From NCBI GenBank assembly GCA_016711225.1, contig JADJTK010000052.1, forward strand, positions 310,001 to 374,000: 64,000 nt of DNA, written 5' to 3'. Numbering within the stretch: position 1 is the stretch's first letter; each line of letters begins with the position of its first letter. Made by a program: the position numbers and the translations under genes. The notes beneath the pieces are model-generated. The model was not told the DNA's origin. It worked only from the letters and a program-made list of their open reading frames with translations, and made no database searches. This document shows, one piece after another, positions 17,505 to 24,392 of the stretch. The stretch is from Opitutaceae bacterium (GTDB lineage: Bacteria > Verrucomicrobiota > Verrucomicrobiia > Opitutales > Opitutaceae).

Positions 17505-17948
17505 ATGAGCGCGATCACTGATCTAGTCGGCCGCGAAAAGAACGACCCACATGTTGCGGAGTTTATGAATGCGCTCGGGGTCTGTGCTGACACCGACACA
17601 TTTGGGGGCCTCAGCATTAGCGACTATCCGAAGCACGGGCTCTGTCTCTACTTCGACGAAGAAGAAGTACTAGTCACCGCTTACCTCTACGCTGAAGGGC
17701 ACGATGGACATTCTCAGTTTCGCGGGGCGATGCCTCACGAAGCAGCCTTCACAAGTATGCGAGCGGATGTCCTATGGCAGTTTGGTGAGCCTGAGAGATC
17801 CGGTCCTACTTGGGATCGGTTTTCGTTCGGCACGCACCTCGTCCATTTTCAGTATGCCACGGACGAGGTGATACTGATGATTACTGTGATGGCACCGCAG
17901 ATGAAGGAAGACCGGCCCAACCAGACGGTACATCCAACGACTCTATGA
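17505..17948 (+). CDS. Hypothetical cassette protein with attC-encoded tail
   Basis: The start ATG at 17505 lies eight bases after the restored R' core; an upstream in-frame ATG at 17493 uses the last intron bases and would exist only in the interrupted allele. The 147-aa product contains NDPHVAEFMNALGV, GLCLYFDEEEVLVTAYLY, ADVLWQFGEPERSGP and WDRFSFGTHLVHFQYA. I do not recognise a named family. It ends RPNQTVHPTTL, encoded by attC site 11. Confidence 0.7.
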   Translation: MSAITDLVGREKNDPHVAEFMNALGVCADTDTFGGLSISDYPKHGLCLYFDEEEVLVTAYLYAEGHDGHSQFRGAMPHEAAFTSMRADVLWQFGEPERSGPTWDRFSFGTHLVHFQYATDEVILMITVMAPQMKEDRPNQTVHPTTL

Positions 17949-18004
17949 CACCCGTTTTCCAATCACAGTCCGCGATTCGTCGTGGCTGACCTGAATCGTT
18001 CGCC
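17915..18004 (+). repeat. attC site 11
   Basis: R'' GCCCAAC at 17915-17921, R' GTTCGCC at 17998-18004. Sub-type with 'CATCCAACGACTCTATGA' after R'', shared with 13944, 20434 and 21069. Confidence 0.85.
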
Positions 18005-18019
18005 GAAACCCAAAAGCGC

Positions 18020-18322
18020 GTGCCCAAGCTCCACACATCAGTCAGCGGTGCTGTCCGGCTGTTTTCCTATTGGATCGCTAATCGATCGATTGGACAGCCC
18101 GAGCTCGAAGGGATCGACTATTCGTGCATTTTCGAAGAGCCGAGCGCACTCGAGCAAGTGTACGCCATTTTCGTCAATGTTCTGGAGTTGGACGAGGAGG
18201 GGAAAGTAAAGAATACAGAGCAGGCAGAAAGACGCGCAGCGCAGTACATCCGGCAATATGTCGAAGGCCCGAAGTATGTAGTCAAACCGCCATTCGAAGA
18301 GTGGGAAGTTGCGCTTCACTAA
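18020..18322 (+). CDS. Hypothetical cassette protein, 100 aa, GTG start
   Basis: A GTG at 18020, sixteen bases after R', opens a frame starting MPKLHTSVSGAVRLFSYWI and containing YSCIFEEPSALEQVYAIFV and an acidic-basic helix, ending PPFEEWEVALH. No ATG alternative fits. It is compact, soluble and of unknown family. It stops well before attC site 12, so it has no recombination-site tail. Confidence 0.7.
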   Translation: MPKLHTSVSGAVRLFSYWIANRSIGQPELEGIDYSCIFEEPSALEQVYAIFVNVLELDEEGKVKNTEQAERRAAQYIRQYVEGPKYVVKPPFEEWEVALH

Positions 18323-18339
18323 GACCATGGAAAACATCG

Positions 18340-18429
18340 GGCGAACCAGCCAGCAGAGCCAGCGGCGAGATAGCGCCCGCCTTCCAATCTATTTCCGCGG
18401 CTCGCCGCGGCTCACTTGAATCGTTCGCC
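18340..18429 (+). repeat. attC site 12
   Basis: R'' GGCGAAC at 18340-18346, R' GTTCGCC at 18423-18429, with the inner palindrome CCGCGGCTCGCCGCGG. Very similar to site 1 at 8516. Confidence 0.85.
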
Positions 18430-18436
18430 ATAAGTC

Positions 18437-18817
18437 ATGAGAGCCATCGTCGCCTTCCTTTCCCTTCTTCCCGCGCTCGCGTTGTGCGAGACCGCGAAGA
18501 TCGAAGTTGGCGCTCCGCTTGCCGGCGCGGTTGCCTCGCTGGAGAGAATCGGAGCCGTCGATATCACCGGCGGCATGGAGATCGTGGGGCCGAAGGGTGA
18601 GTGGCCTTTGAAGGGCATCTATTGGGAGGTTCCTGACTATGATGCCGTCCTTGAGCTGACCGGAAAGAAAGAGAAAGTCGGCACCATCTGTTTCTGGACG
18701 AAGAAGGATTTTGGCGAGAGCAAGAGCCGTCGTGAAGATGCGCGGTGCAGCATCAAGAGCGCGACTTTCGATTCCGAGAAGAAGACAGTCGTCGTTGAGA
18801 AAGCGCCCCAAAAATGA
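18437..18817 (+). CDS. Secreted cassette protein, 126 aa
   Basis: N-terminal signal peptide (MRAIVAFLSLLPALALC), then a small beta-rich domain with IGAVDITGGMEIVGPKGEWP, VLELTGKKEKVGTICFW and KSATFDSEKKTVVVEK. Probably periplasmic or cell-surface. No named family. Intact frame, stop nine bases before attC site 13. Confidence 0.7.
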   Translation: MRAIVAFLSLLPALALCETAKIEVGAPLAGAVASLERIGAVDITGGMEIVGPKGEWPLKGIYWEVPDYDAVLELTGKKEKVGTICFWTKKDFGESKSRREDARCSIKSATFDSEKKTVVVEKAPQK

Positions 18818-18826
18818 AAAACGGAG

Positions 18827-18918
18827 GGCGAACCAGCGGCCAGAGCGCAACGGCGGGAAAGCGTCCGCCTTCCAATCACAGTCCACGGCCCGCCGTGGCT
18901 CATCCGTAAGCGTTCGCC
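18827..18918 (+). repeat. attC site 13
   Basis: R'' GGCGAAC at 18827-18833, R' GTTCGCC at 18912-18918. Inner arms CCACGGCCCGCCGTGG identical to site 4. Confidence 0.85.
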
Positions 18919-18927
18919 GGAAGAAGC

Positions 18928-19378
18928 ATGCCGACTCACATTCAGATTATTGCTGAGGATCGACCGCTGACCGAAAGCGAGAAAACCCTGCTGCGTTGGT
19001 TGCTGGAGCATGGCGAGACGCGTGGGCGAGATTTCCTGCCGCAAATAGATTGTGCCAGGGTTTCAGGGCGATGCGGCTGCGGCTGTGCGACGGTCGATCT
19101 GGCCGTCGACGGTTTGAAAGAACAAGAGAAGGGTCTGTTTCCCGTCGCCGATTTCTTCTACTGTGCGGTGTGATAGCTATGGCCCGGGTGATCGACTGGC
19201 CGGGCTCGAGGTATGGAGCGTCGATGGCCGAGAGACTCCGACCGAGTTGCCGGAGACCGACCGTCTCTTTCCTGCCGCGGCGCTGGAAAACGGAGGGCGA
19301 ACCAGCGACCAGAGCGCAACGCCGGTTAAGTGCCCGGTTTCCAATCACCGCCAGCCGCCCGGCGTGGCTCATCCGTAA
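18928..19378 (+). CDS. Cys-rich hypothetical cassette protein (frameshifted)
   Basis: The first frame starts MPTHIQIIAEDRPLTESEKT and has a Cys-rich block GRCGCGCATVDLAVDG. It stops at 19173. A second frame continues plausibly as YGPGDRLAGLEVWSVDG and ETPTELPETDRLFPAAAL, so an indel near 19170 splits one protein of about 120 aa. The second frame then reads through the whole of attC site 14 before stopping at 19378, which would add about 30 residues encoded by the recombination site. Confidence 0.5.
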
Positions 19379-19387
19379 GCGTTGGGC
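19296..19387 (+). repeat. attC site 14
   Basis: R'' GGCGAAC at 19296-19302, R' GTTGGGC at 19381-19387. Confidence 0.85.
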
Positions 19388-19397
19388 AAAAAAGAAG

Positions 19398-20003
19398 ATG
19401 CTAGAATCGAATCCATCTCTCATCGAGCAACGTGAAGCGCACTACGTCCGCTTTCTCGGACCGGCGACCGAGAAGGTCATGCACTCGACGGACATCAAAC
19501 CCGTCCATGTGGACATCTACACCTTCCCTCCTACCGAGGCGCGCCCATTCTACACACTCATCACCGGTGGGATGTCCGACCTGCGGCAGTCGGTACCAGA
19601 TAATTGCGATATCGCACCCAGAGCGGAGATCATGCTCTACGTAAGCGAGCCTCAAGGTTGGATGTATAATGTCCTTAAGGGGTTAGCGGAGATGCCTTCC
19701 TCCGATGACACCTTTCTCAGTTATCGGCATACCGTTCCGAACGGAAAGCCTATGACAGCCGTTCCATCTGCCCTCACGAGTTACTTCTTCGTCAATCCAT
19801 TGATGATGCCCGATAGCTTCAGCCCGATGTTAGTAGATGGCGATCCGACGGACATTCTACACTTGATTCCGATTACCGAAGAAGAACGGCACTACGCGAA
19901 GGTCCATGGCGGCAGCGCACTCATTTCTCTGTTCGCCGAGCGTGGGCTGGACCCAGTAGTGGACGAGAAGCGCGCTAGTCTTGTGAGTCCCGATGAGATC
20001 TGA
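19398..20003 (+). CDS. Suppressor-of-fused (SUFU) domain protein
   Basis: The 201-aa product matches the bacterial SUFU family: VHVDIYTFPPTEARPFYTL, ITGGMSDLRQSVPD, RAEIMLYVSEPQGW, and the FFVNPLMMPDSF and ILHLIPITEEERHYA region. Bacterial SUFU proteins are proposed immunity proteins against polymorphic toxins. The frame is intact and starts ten bases after R'. The frame is also open upstream through attC site 14, but the start at 19398 has the normal cassette spacing. Confidence 0.88.
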   Translation: MLESNPSLIEQREAHYVRFLGPATEKVMHSTDIKPVHVDIYTFPPTEARPFYTLITGGMSDLRQSVPDNCDIAPRAEIMLYVSEPQGWMYNVLKGLAEMPSSDDTFLSYRHTVPNGKPMTAVPSALTSYFFVNPLMMPDSFSPMLVDGDPTDILHLIPITEEERHYAKVHGGSALISLFAERGLDPVVDEKRASLVSPDEI

Positions 20004-20009
20004 AAATCG

Positions 20010-20100
20010 GCCCAACCAGCGGTCACAGCGCAACGCCTCTACGATGTCCTTTTCAACTTCAGTATCCGCTATTCGGCGTGGCTGACCCGGAACGTTCGCC
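20010..20100 (+). repeat. attC site 15
   Basis: R'' GCCCAAC at 20010-20016, R' GTTCGCC at 20094-20100. Confidence 0.85.
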
Positions 20101-20107
20101 AAAAGCC

Positions 20108-20467
20108 ATGAGCTCAACCCACACACCTCAGGAAAAGAAGCGCCTCAGCTACTCACGCGATCACTACAATCGGAATGGGGAGAACAATAAGAGCTGGAGG
20201 AAAGCGAAGCCTTTAAAGAAGAGAAAAGCGGTCCGGGCCTTTCGGAAAGCATCGAATGACCTCACCAAAGTTGTCGCTGGTGGAGCTGCGCCGAAGAATG
20301 CAGAAAAGAGGCTCGGCTCCATCAGGAAGAAGAAGATCTTGGATTGGGGCTCGATTCATTTGAGCGAATTTGTTGCCACTCGTAAGGCACAGCTTGCGAA
20401 GCGCGCGGGTAAGCCAAAGCGGGGAGAAACGGAGGCGAACCGGCGCCCACATCCAACGATTCTATGA
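20108..20467 (+). CDS. Highly basic cassette protein with attC-encoded tail
   Basis: Starts MSSTHTPQEKKRLSYSRDHY and is rich in Lys and Arg throughout (WRKAKPLKKRKAVRAFRKA, GSIRKKKILDWG), 119 aa. The composition suggests nucleic-acid binding, but no domain is recognised. The C terminus EANRRPHPTIL comes from attC site 16. Confidence 0.6.
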   Translation: MSSTHTPQEKKRLSYSRDHYNRNGENNKSWRKAKPLKKRKAVRAFRKASNDLTKVVAGGAAPKNAEKRLGSIRKKKILDWGSIHLSEFVATRKAQLAKRAGKPKRGETEANRRPHPTIL

Positions 20468-20523
20468 CACCCGATTTCCAATCACGGTCCGCGATTCGTC
20501 GCGGCTGAGCTGATGCGTTCGGC
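20434..20523 (+). repeat. attC site 16
   Basis: R'' GGCGAAC at 20434-20440, R' GTTCGGC at 20517-20523, directly abutting the next start codon. Confidence 0.85.
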
Positions 20524-21066
20524 ATGAAGATCACACTGTTGAGACATGCGCCCGTAGAAATAAGGGATCGTTGGATCTGCGGATGCCGATTGGAGCATCT
20601 ACTGCGCGAGTACGATGCGGCGCCAGTAAGGCTGGGCGAGGCCCCGCAGGGCCTGCCGAGTGCAGTGACTGTGTATTCGAGCCCAGCCCGACGGGCGATG
20701 GACACGGCGGGTTGGTTGTTTCCAAATCATCCTATTGAATTGCTTGACGAAGCCAAGGAGGCGGCGTTCCCGCCGAAGTTACCGTTCCCGTATATTGGGC
20801 CTGCAGGTCTAGCATTCTTGCTTGCTCGCTGCGCTTGGCTCTGTGGTTACGCTCCGAACGTAGATGACGTACGTGCGGTGCGAGATCGAGCTGAGATACT
20901 GGCTAGAAAGCTAAGTGAGTTCGATCGAACAAGAGGAGATGTGGTATTGGTGACACATGGCTACTTTATGTGTTTCCTGGATCGGGCGCTGAGGAAGGAT
21001 GGATGGGTTCGCTCGGGCAAATTTGCCGCAGGGCACCTCAAGCCTGTTTGCTACATTTGTCCATAG
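20524..21066 (+). CDS. Histidine phosphatase superfamily protein
   Basis: The N terminus MKITLLRHAPVEIRDRWICG carries the catalytic His motif (LRHA, in place of the usual RHG/RHA), followed by YSSPARRAMDTAGW and the second catalytic His in DVVLVTHGYFM near residue 147. 180 aa, branch-1 phosphoglycerate-mutase fold. The Cys-rich end CYICP is unusual. ATG lies immediately after the R' core. Confidence 0.85.
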   Translation: MKITLLRHAPVEIRDRWICGCRLEHLLREYDAAPVRLGEAPQGLPSAVTVYSSPARRAMDTAGWLFPNHPIELLDEAKEAAFPPKLPFPYIGPAGLAFLLARCAWLCGYAPNVDDVRAVRDRAEILARKLSEFDRTRGDVVLVTHGYFMCFLDRALRKDGWVRSGKFAAGHLKPVCYICP

Positions 21067-21068
21067 AG

Positions 21069-21159
21069 GGCTAACCAGACGGCACATCCAACGACTCTAT
21101 GATGCCCGTTTTCCAATCAACATCCGCGATTCGTCGTGGCTGAGCATGTAGCGTTCGAT
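21069..21159 (+). repeat. attC site 17
   Basis: R'' GGCTAAC at 21069-21075, R' GTTCGAT at 21153-21159, whose last two bases are the start codon of the next gene. Confidence 0.8.
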
Positions 21160-22228
21160 GAAAAGGATGGCATCAGTCTTTGTCACTTGGTTTGCATTCG
21201 GCTTCGCTGTGTGCGTCGCCGACTCGTGGGTCTATCCGTCTACAGATCTCGTCGCTAGATCCGAGAACGGCATCTTTCGTTTTACCGCGTATTTCCCGCG
21301 TTTTGATCCTTCGCACGCCTCGTATCACACGTTAGCCCCTATGGAGAAGTCGAGCGCGTCGAGAGGGGACAAATGCATTGGGGTTCTCGAACGGACTGAC
21401 GCAGGCAAAACTAGTGTTGTTTGGCGAAGGGTACTCGTGAACCGCGTTACCCCGCTTACTGCGATGGTCACAAACGACGGGCGCTACGTGGTTACTTTCG
21501 ACAACTGGTTTGGCGTCGGCAAGGACCCGATAGTTGTCTATGATTCACGAGGGAAACTCACGAAGAAGCATACGCTGGAAAGTCTGCGGTTAAAGCAATT
21601 TAGGGAAGGCCGGCAGATTGATGAGCGCCCGTGGACATCGGAAGGTTTGATCAGCAGTAGCATGTCCAGTACGTACTGGAACCGCGATGCCGTTATCTTC
21701 TTCAATGACGCTTCAGACGAATTGATCGTTCATTTGTACTGGGGTTACCTATTCTCAGTGCGCCTCCGCGATGGCAAGGTCATGGATCGTAGTCACTTGG
21801 CGAGTGAGATCCCGCGCATCCGAGCCACGCTGAAGCGCAAAGCGGAGGTGGCACTTCAGGCAACCGATCCGAACGAACGAAGGTTCGGTGCGGTGATCGC
21901 AGGGAGCGATTCATTCCGGGAGTTCATTCCGCGACTGCGGGAGCTCCTTGACGACGCGTCTTTTGATCAAGGATGGACGACAGAAGAAGACGTTTATAGT
22001 TACTCGACCCGGGATTACAGAGTGCGTGAAGCGGCGAAAAATGCCCTCTTGGCTCTGGGCGAGCCGGTGCAAGATGTTGTGACCAAGGAGAGATATGACG
22101 ATCCAGTAGATCGACGGAGGGTCGAAAAATTACGGAAAAAGAACATCGAGCCACCACAGGGAACGCCGGGAAAGAGCCTCTTCCCCCGGCGGAGCGAGAG
22201 GCCCGTCGCCCCTGACCTGGAACGTTGA
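21158..22228 (+). CDS. Large secreted cassette protein, unknown function
   Basis: N-terminal signal (MKRMASVFVTWFAFGFAVCV), then a long domain with repeated beta-like segments (FRFTAYFPRFD, TAMVTNDGRYVVTFDNW, DPIVVYDSRGKLTKKH) suggestive of a propeller, and a C-terminal helical part (FREFIPRLRELLDD, REAAKNALLALGEPV) like a HEAT segment. 356 aa is long for a cassette. The frame runs through the whole of attC site 18, and its TGA is formed by the last T of GTT plus GA from mini-element B, so the insertion supplies the stop codon. The native end is probably near 22138. Confidence 0.65.
   Translation: MKRMASVFVTWFAFGFAVCVADSWVYPSTDLVARSENGIFRFTAYFPRFDPSHASYHTLAPMEKSSASRGDKCIGVLERTDAGKTSVVWRRVLVNRVTPLTAMVTNDGRYVVTFDNWFGVGKDPIVVYDSRGKLTKKHTLESLRLKQFREGRQIDERPWTSEGLISSSMSSTYWNRDAVIFFNDASDELIVHLYWGYLFSVRLRDGKVMDRSHLASEIPRIRATLKRKAEVALQATDPNERRFGAVIAGSDSFREFIPRLRELLDDASFDQGWTTEEDVYSYSTRDYRVREAAKNALLALGEPVQDVVTKERYDDPVDRRRVEKLRKKNIEPPQGTPGKSLFPRRSERPVAPDLER
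22138..22226 (+). repeat. attC site 18, interrupted in R' by mini-element B
   Basis: A degenerate R'' (AAGAAC) near 22138, an interior related to site 2 (CCACCA..GGGAA.GCCGGG), and R' cut after GTT at 22224-22226; GGGC follows the insertion at 22665-22668. Rejoined, R' reads GTTGGGC. Confidence 0.7.
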
Positions 22229-22664
22229 TATAGATGCGTGGAGTCAACACCGGATAATGGAAACTGGTCCGTCTCGGGTGGTGAGGCGGAAATCGGTGAA
22301 CTCCGCCGCGGTGGCGGCAGCGAACAACGTCCGGTCCGAACAAACAGGGCGACGTCATCTGGGATGCTTATCCCCTGGGGCCAAGGCCCCGTGAGCGAGC
22401 TGAAATACGCGGATCACAACCGCAGGAACAGATACCGTCGTGCCCGCATCAGTTTTCCGGGGAGCCGTTCCACGTGCGCACCGGAAAACTGTGGACATCG
22501 AGGCCGATGAACCTATCGTGCTTTTTCATGTGCTGGTCTCCTTTTTTGGTGGTTTGTGTTAACGCCTCCACCATGCGGCTCGGCTCGCTTTTCGCGAGCA
22601 ACCCGCGTCCCTGGGGACCAGCACCTTCTTTTTCCAGCGGTCGTTTCACGCATCTATAGTGTCT
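22227..22664 (-). mobile_element. Mini IS110/IS1111-type element, copy B
   Basis: 438 bp, nearly identical to copy A at 14030-14467 and inserted at the same point of its attC (GTT/GGGC). Sub-terminal inverted repeats TATAGATGCGTG at 22229-22240 and CACGCATCTATA at 22647-22658. Transposase stub MKKHDRFIGLDVH starts at 22529 on the minus strand, then a perfect 11-bp inverted repeat (22450-22460, 22481-22491) at the deletion point. About 135 bp of non-coding DNA precede the stub and about 260 bp follow it. The latter is where IS1111-type elements encode their seekRNA. Confidence 0.75.
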
Positions 22665-22677
22665 GGGCAGAAGAATC

Positions 22678-23091
22678 ATGCCCGGCATAACGACATCCTA
22701 TAGGAACCCGATCGGCTCTCATCTGGTATACCCGATGAGCCTGAGTGCTATCAGTAACCACATCGCGCCGGCTGGAGAGATTCTAGATGTGCGGGTCCAT
22801 TTCTTTAGCTACAAATCACCCAAGCCAGGTGAAGTTCGAGAGCGTCACGAGATCTGCGAAGTTCGTTTTGATCCGAGCTCACGAGAAGATCGAGAGATCT
22901 ATGTGCGGCCAGTTCCACGGGAGATCCAGAAGCAGATTCATGATCGGATCGGCACGGTGCTGAGCGGGACTCTTGCTCCTTGGTTTCTGGAGAAGCGCAA
23001 AGCCGGCTGGGAAGAAAGGGTGCATGCTCTCAGAATCTGGTTCAATGCGACGGCTGACTCCTTCGAAACAGATGAAGACAACAGAGCCTAA
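22678..23091 (+). CDS. Hypothetical cassette protein, 137 aa
   Basis: Starts MPGITTSYRNPIGSHLVYP and contains ILDVRVHFFSYKSPKPGEV, EICEVRFDPSSREDREIYV and a C-terminal helix with WFNATADSFETDED. Soluble, no recognised family. The stop TAA is formed in the R'' core GCCTAAC of attC site 19. Confidence 0.65.
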   Translation: MPGITTSYRNPIGSHLVYPMSLSAISNHIAPAGEILDVRVHFFSYKSPKPGEVRERHEICEVRFDPSSREDREIYVRPVPREIQKQIHDRIGTVLSGTLAPWFLEKRKAGWEERVHALRIWFNATADSFETDEDNRA

Positions 23092-23175
23092 CAAGACACC
23101 AGTGCCAATGCCGGGATCATGTCGCTTTTCCAATCGCCGTCATGTATCCTGAATTTGACACCTTAGCTCTTAGGC
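23086..23175 (+). repeat. attC site 19
   Basis: R'' GCCTAAC at 23086-23092 and a variant R' CTTAGGC at 23169-23175. The variant right end CACCTTAGCTCT is shared with site 2. Confidence 0.7.
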
Positions 23176-23184
23176 AAAAACACT

Positions 23185-23768
23185 ATGGCAACCGACGACT
23201 CAGAGGAGCAGCAGTACGAAGAAGACGCGCCTACAGAGACGCCCTTTGATCCGAAGGAGGGCACCTGGTTCAAATACGGCCGAATATTCATGGATCGCGA
23301 GAATCAGATTTCTGATTTCAGAATGCGGTAGGAGTCACGCTTCCTAAGGACTTTCTGGCGTTGATCGGGGAATATTGCCAGGGAGGTTTCGATGGTTGGT
23401 ACGAGGTCAGAAAGGGACCATTCGGAAGTATGGTATGGAACCATCTGCTGTTGATGAAGCTTCCCGACTCTGTTGATGAAGAGAAGGAAGACGCGCCGTA
23501 CATGCGCGGAAAGACATTTATAGCGACTCGCCTTCTTGAGCGGAAGAAGGGGCTTTTCTATTCGGATGCTGGGGCACTGCGCTACTTCCCGTTTGGCACA
23601 GCCATATGTTTCCAATCCAGAGATTCGGCGACCGAAGGGTATTTGGCGTTTGATTTCGAGAATCGCGGACAGGTTGTGTTCATTTGTGAAGACCGGAGCG
23701 AAGCGATCGATGTTGCTCCGTCTTTCTCGGAAATGATGCGAAATTCCGTTTTCCAGTTTTACGGATGA
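23185..23768 (+). CDS. SMI1/KNR4 (SUKH) family protein (frameshifted)
   Basis: The first frame gives an acidic start MATDDSEEQQYEEDA and WFKYGRIFMDRENQISDF. It hits a stop near 23330, where a one-base shift restores AVGVTLPKDFLALIGEYCQG, the SUKH signature. It continues with YMRGKTFIATRLLERKKG and RYFPFGTAICFQSRDS to a TGA at 23768. About 193 aa when joined. SUKH proteins are typically immunity proteins of contact-dependent or polymorphic toxins; no toxin gene accompanies it here. Confidence 0.75.
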
Positions 23769-23779
23769 AGAAGAAATCG

Positions 23780-23870
23780 GCCTAACCAGCGGTCACAGCG
23801 CAACGGCTCTATCATGTCCTTTTCAACTTCAATATCCGCGGTTCGCCGTGGCTGACCCGGAACGTTGGAA
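23780..23870 (+). repeat. attC site 20 (last one seen)
   Basis: R'' GCCTAAC at 23780-23786, R' GTTGGAA at 23864-23870 (diverged in the last bases). Confidence 0.8.
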
Positions 23871-23873
23871 ATT

Positions 23874-24392
23874 ATGAATCTTCCCCCGCATGGCTCTATT
23901 TTCAAGGTTGAGGAGACCTTCGAAGGTCGCAAGATTATCATTCCTAAGCCGAAGAGGAAGCTTGGCGACATAGGCGGGATTGCATTCCTATGCTTTTGGC
24001 TCTGCGGCTGGGCCGTAGGAGAAATATCTGTTACACGCGCTGTCTGGAGTGCTATTCAAAACTCGAGATACGGCGGTGGGTTCTGGTTTATGGCCGCATG
24101 GCTCGGCGGCTGGACTGTTGGTGGAGCTTTTGCGATTAAAGCGGTCGTCAATTTGGCAAGAGGCGAGCCACCGGAAATCCTTGTGATCTCTGCATCGCAA
24201 ATCACCCACCAAAAAAAGGGCACAAAAGTATACCTAAAGAACGATATCACTAAGGTAGGTCTCGAAACATCGGGTGGCGCTCACCATCTTTCGTTCGATG
24301 TCGGCGCTGATCGGGTTTACATCGGAGAGCATATTCGAGAACCCGAACGCGAATGGCTGTATGCCGTCATTCGGGAATGGAAGGAAGCCTAA
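23874..24392 (+). CDS. Two-TM protein, last gene of the cassette array
   Basis: ATG at 23874 just after R'. The 172-aa product has a short cytosolic start (MNLPPHGSIFKVEETFEG), two TM helices (GGIAFLCFWLCGWAVGE, FWFMAAWLGGWTVGGAFAI), and a C-terminal beta-rich domain (EILVISASQITH, HLSFDVGADRVYIGEH). This resembles the bacterial 'PH-like domain after two TMs' layout. No attC could be seen after the stop, so the cassette end is missing. Confidence 0.65.
   Translation: MNLPPHGSIFKVEETFEGRKIIIPKPKRKLGDIGGIAFLCFWLCGWAVGEISVTRAVWSAIQNSRYGGGFWFMAAWLGGWTVGGAFAIKAVVNLARGEPPEILVISASQITHQKKGTKVYLKNDITKVGLETSGGAHHLSFDVGADRVYIGEHIREPEREWLYAVIREWKEA

Larger units (their letters stand above)
7936..24392 (+). 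other. Integron-type gene cassette array without integrase (CALIN)
   Basis: About 20 small ORFs, all on the + strand, alternate with 86-92 bp imperfect palindromes. Each palindrome opens with an R'' core (RGCYNAAC type: GGCGAAC, GCCCAAC, GGCTAAC) and closes with an R' core of the form GTTNGSC or GTTRGGC, directly before the next ORF. This is the attC (59-base element) layout of integron cassettes. The left boundary is a lone R' core GTTCGCC at 7936-7942; the last gene ends at 24392 with no attC that I can see after it. No tyrosine integrase gene is present in the window, so the block fits the 'cluster of attC sites lacking integrase' definition unless the integrase lies outside. Base composition is clearly less GC-rich than the flanks. 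Confidence 0.9.

Noticed and set aside
8516..23870. Regularly spaced repeats resembling a CRISPR array
   Set aside because: The repeats are 86-92 bp, imperfect and palindromic with R''/R' cores, the spacers are whole genes of variable length, and there are no cas genes. They are attC sites.
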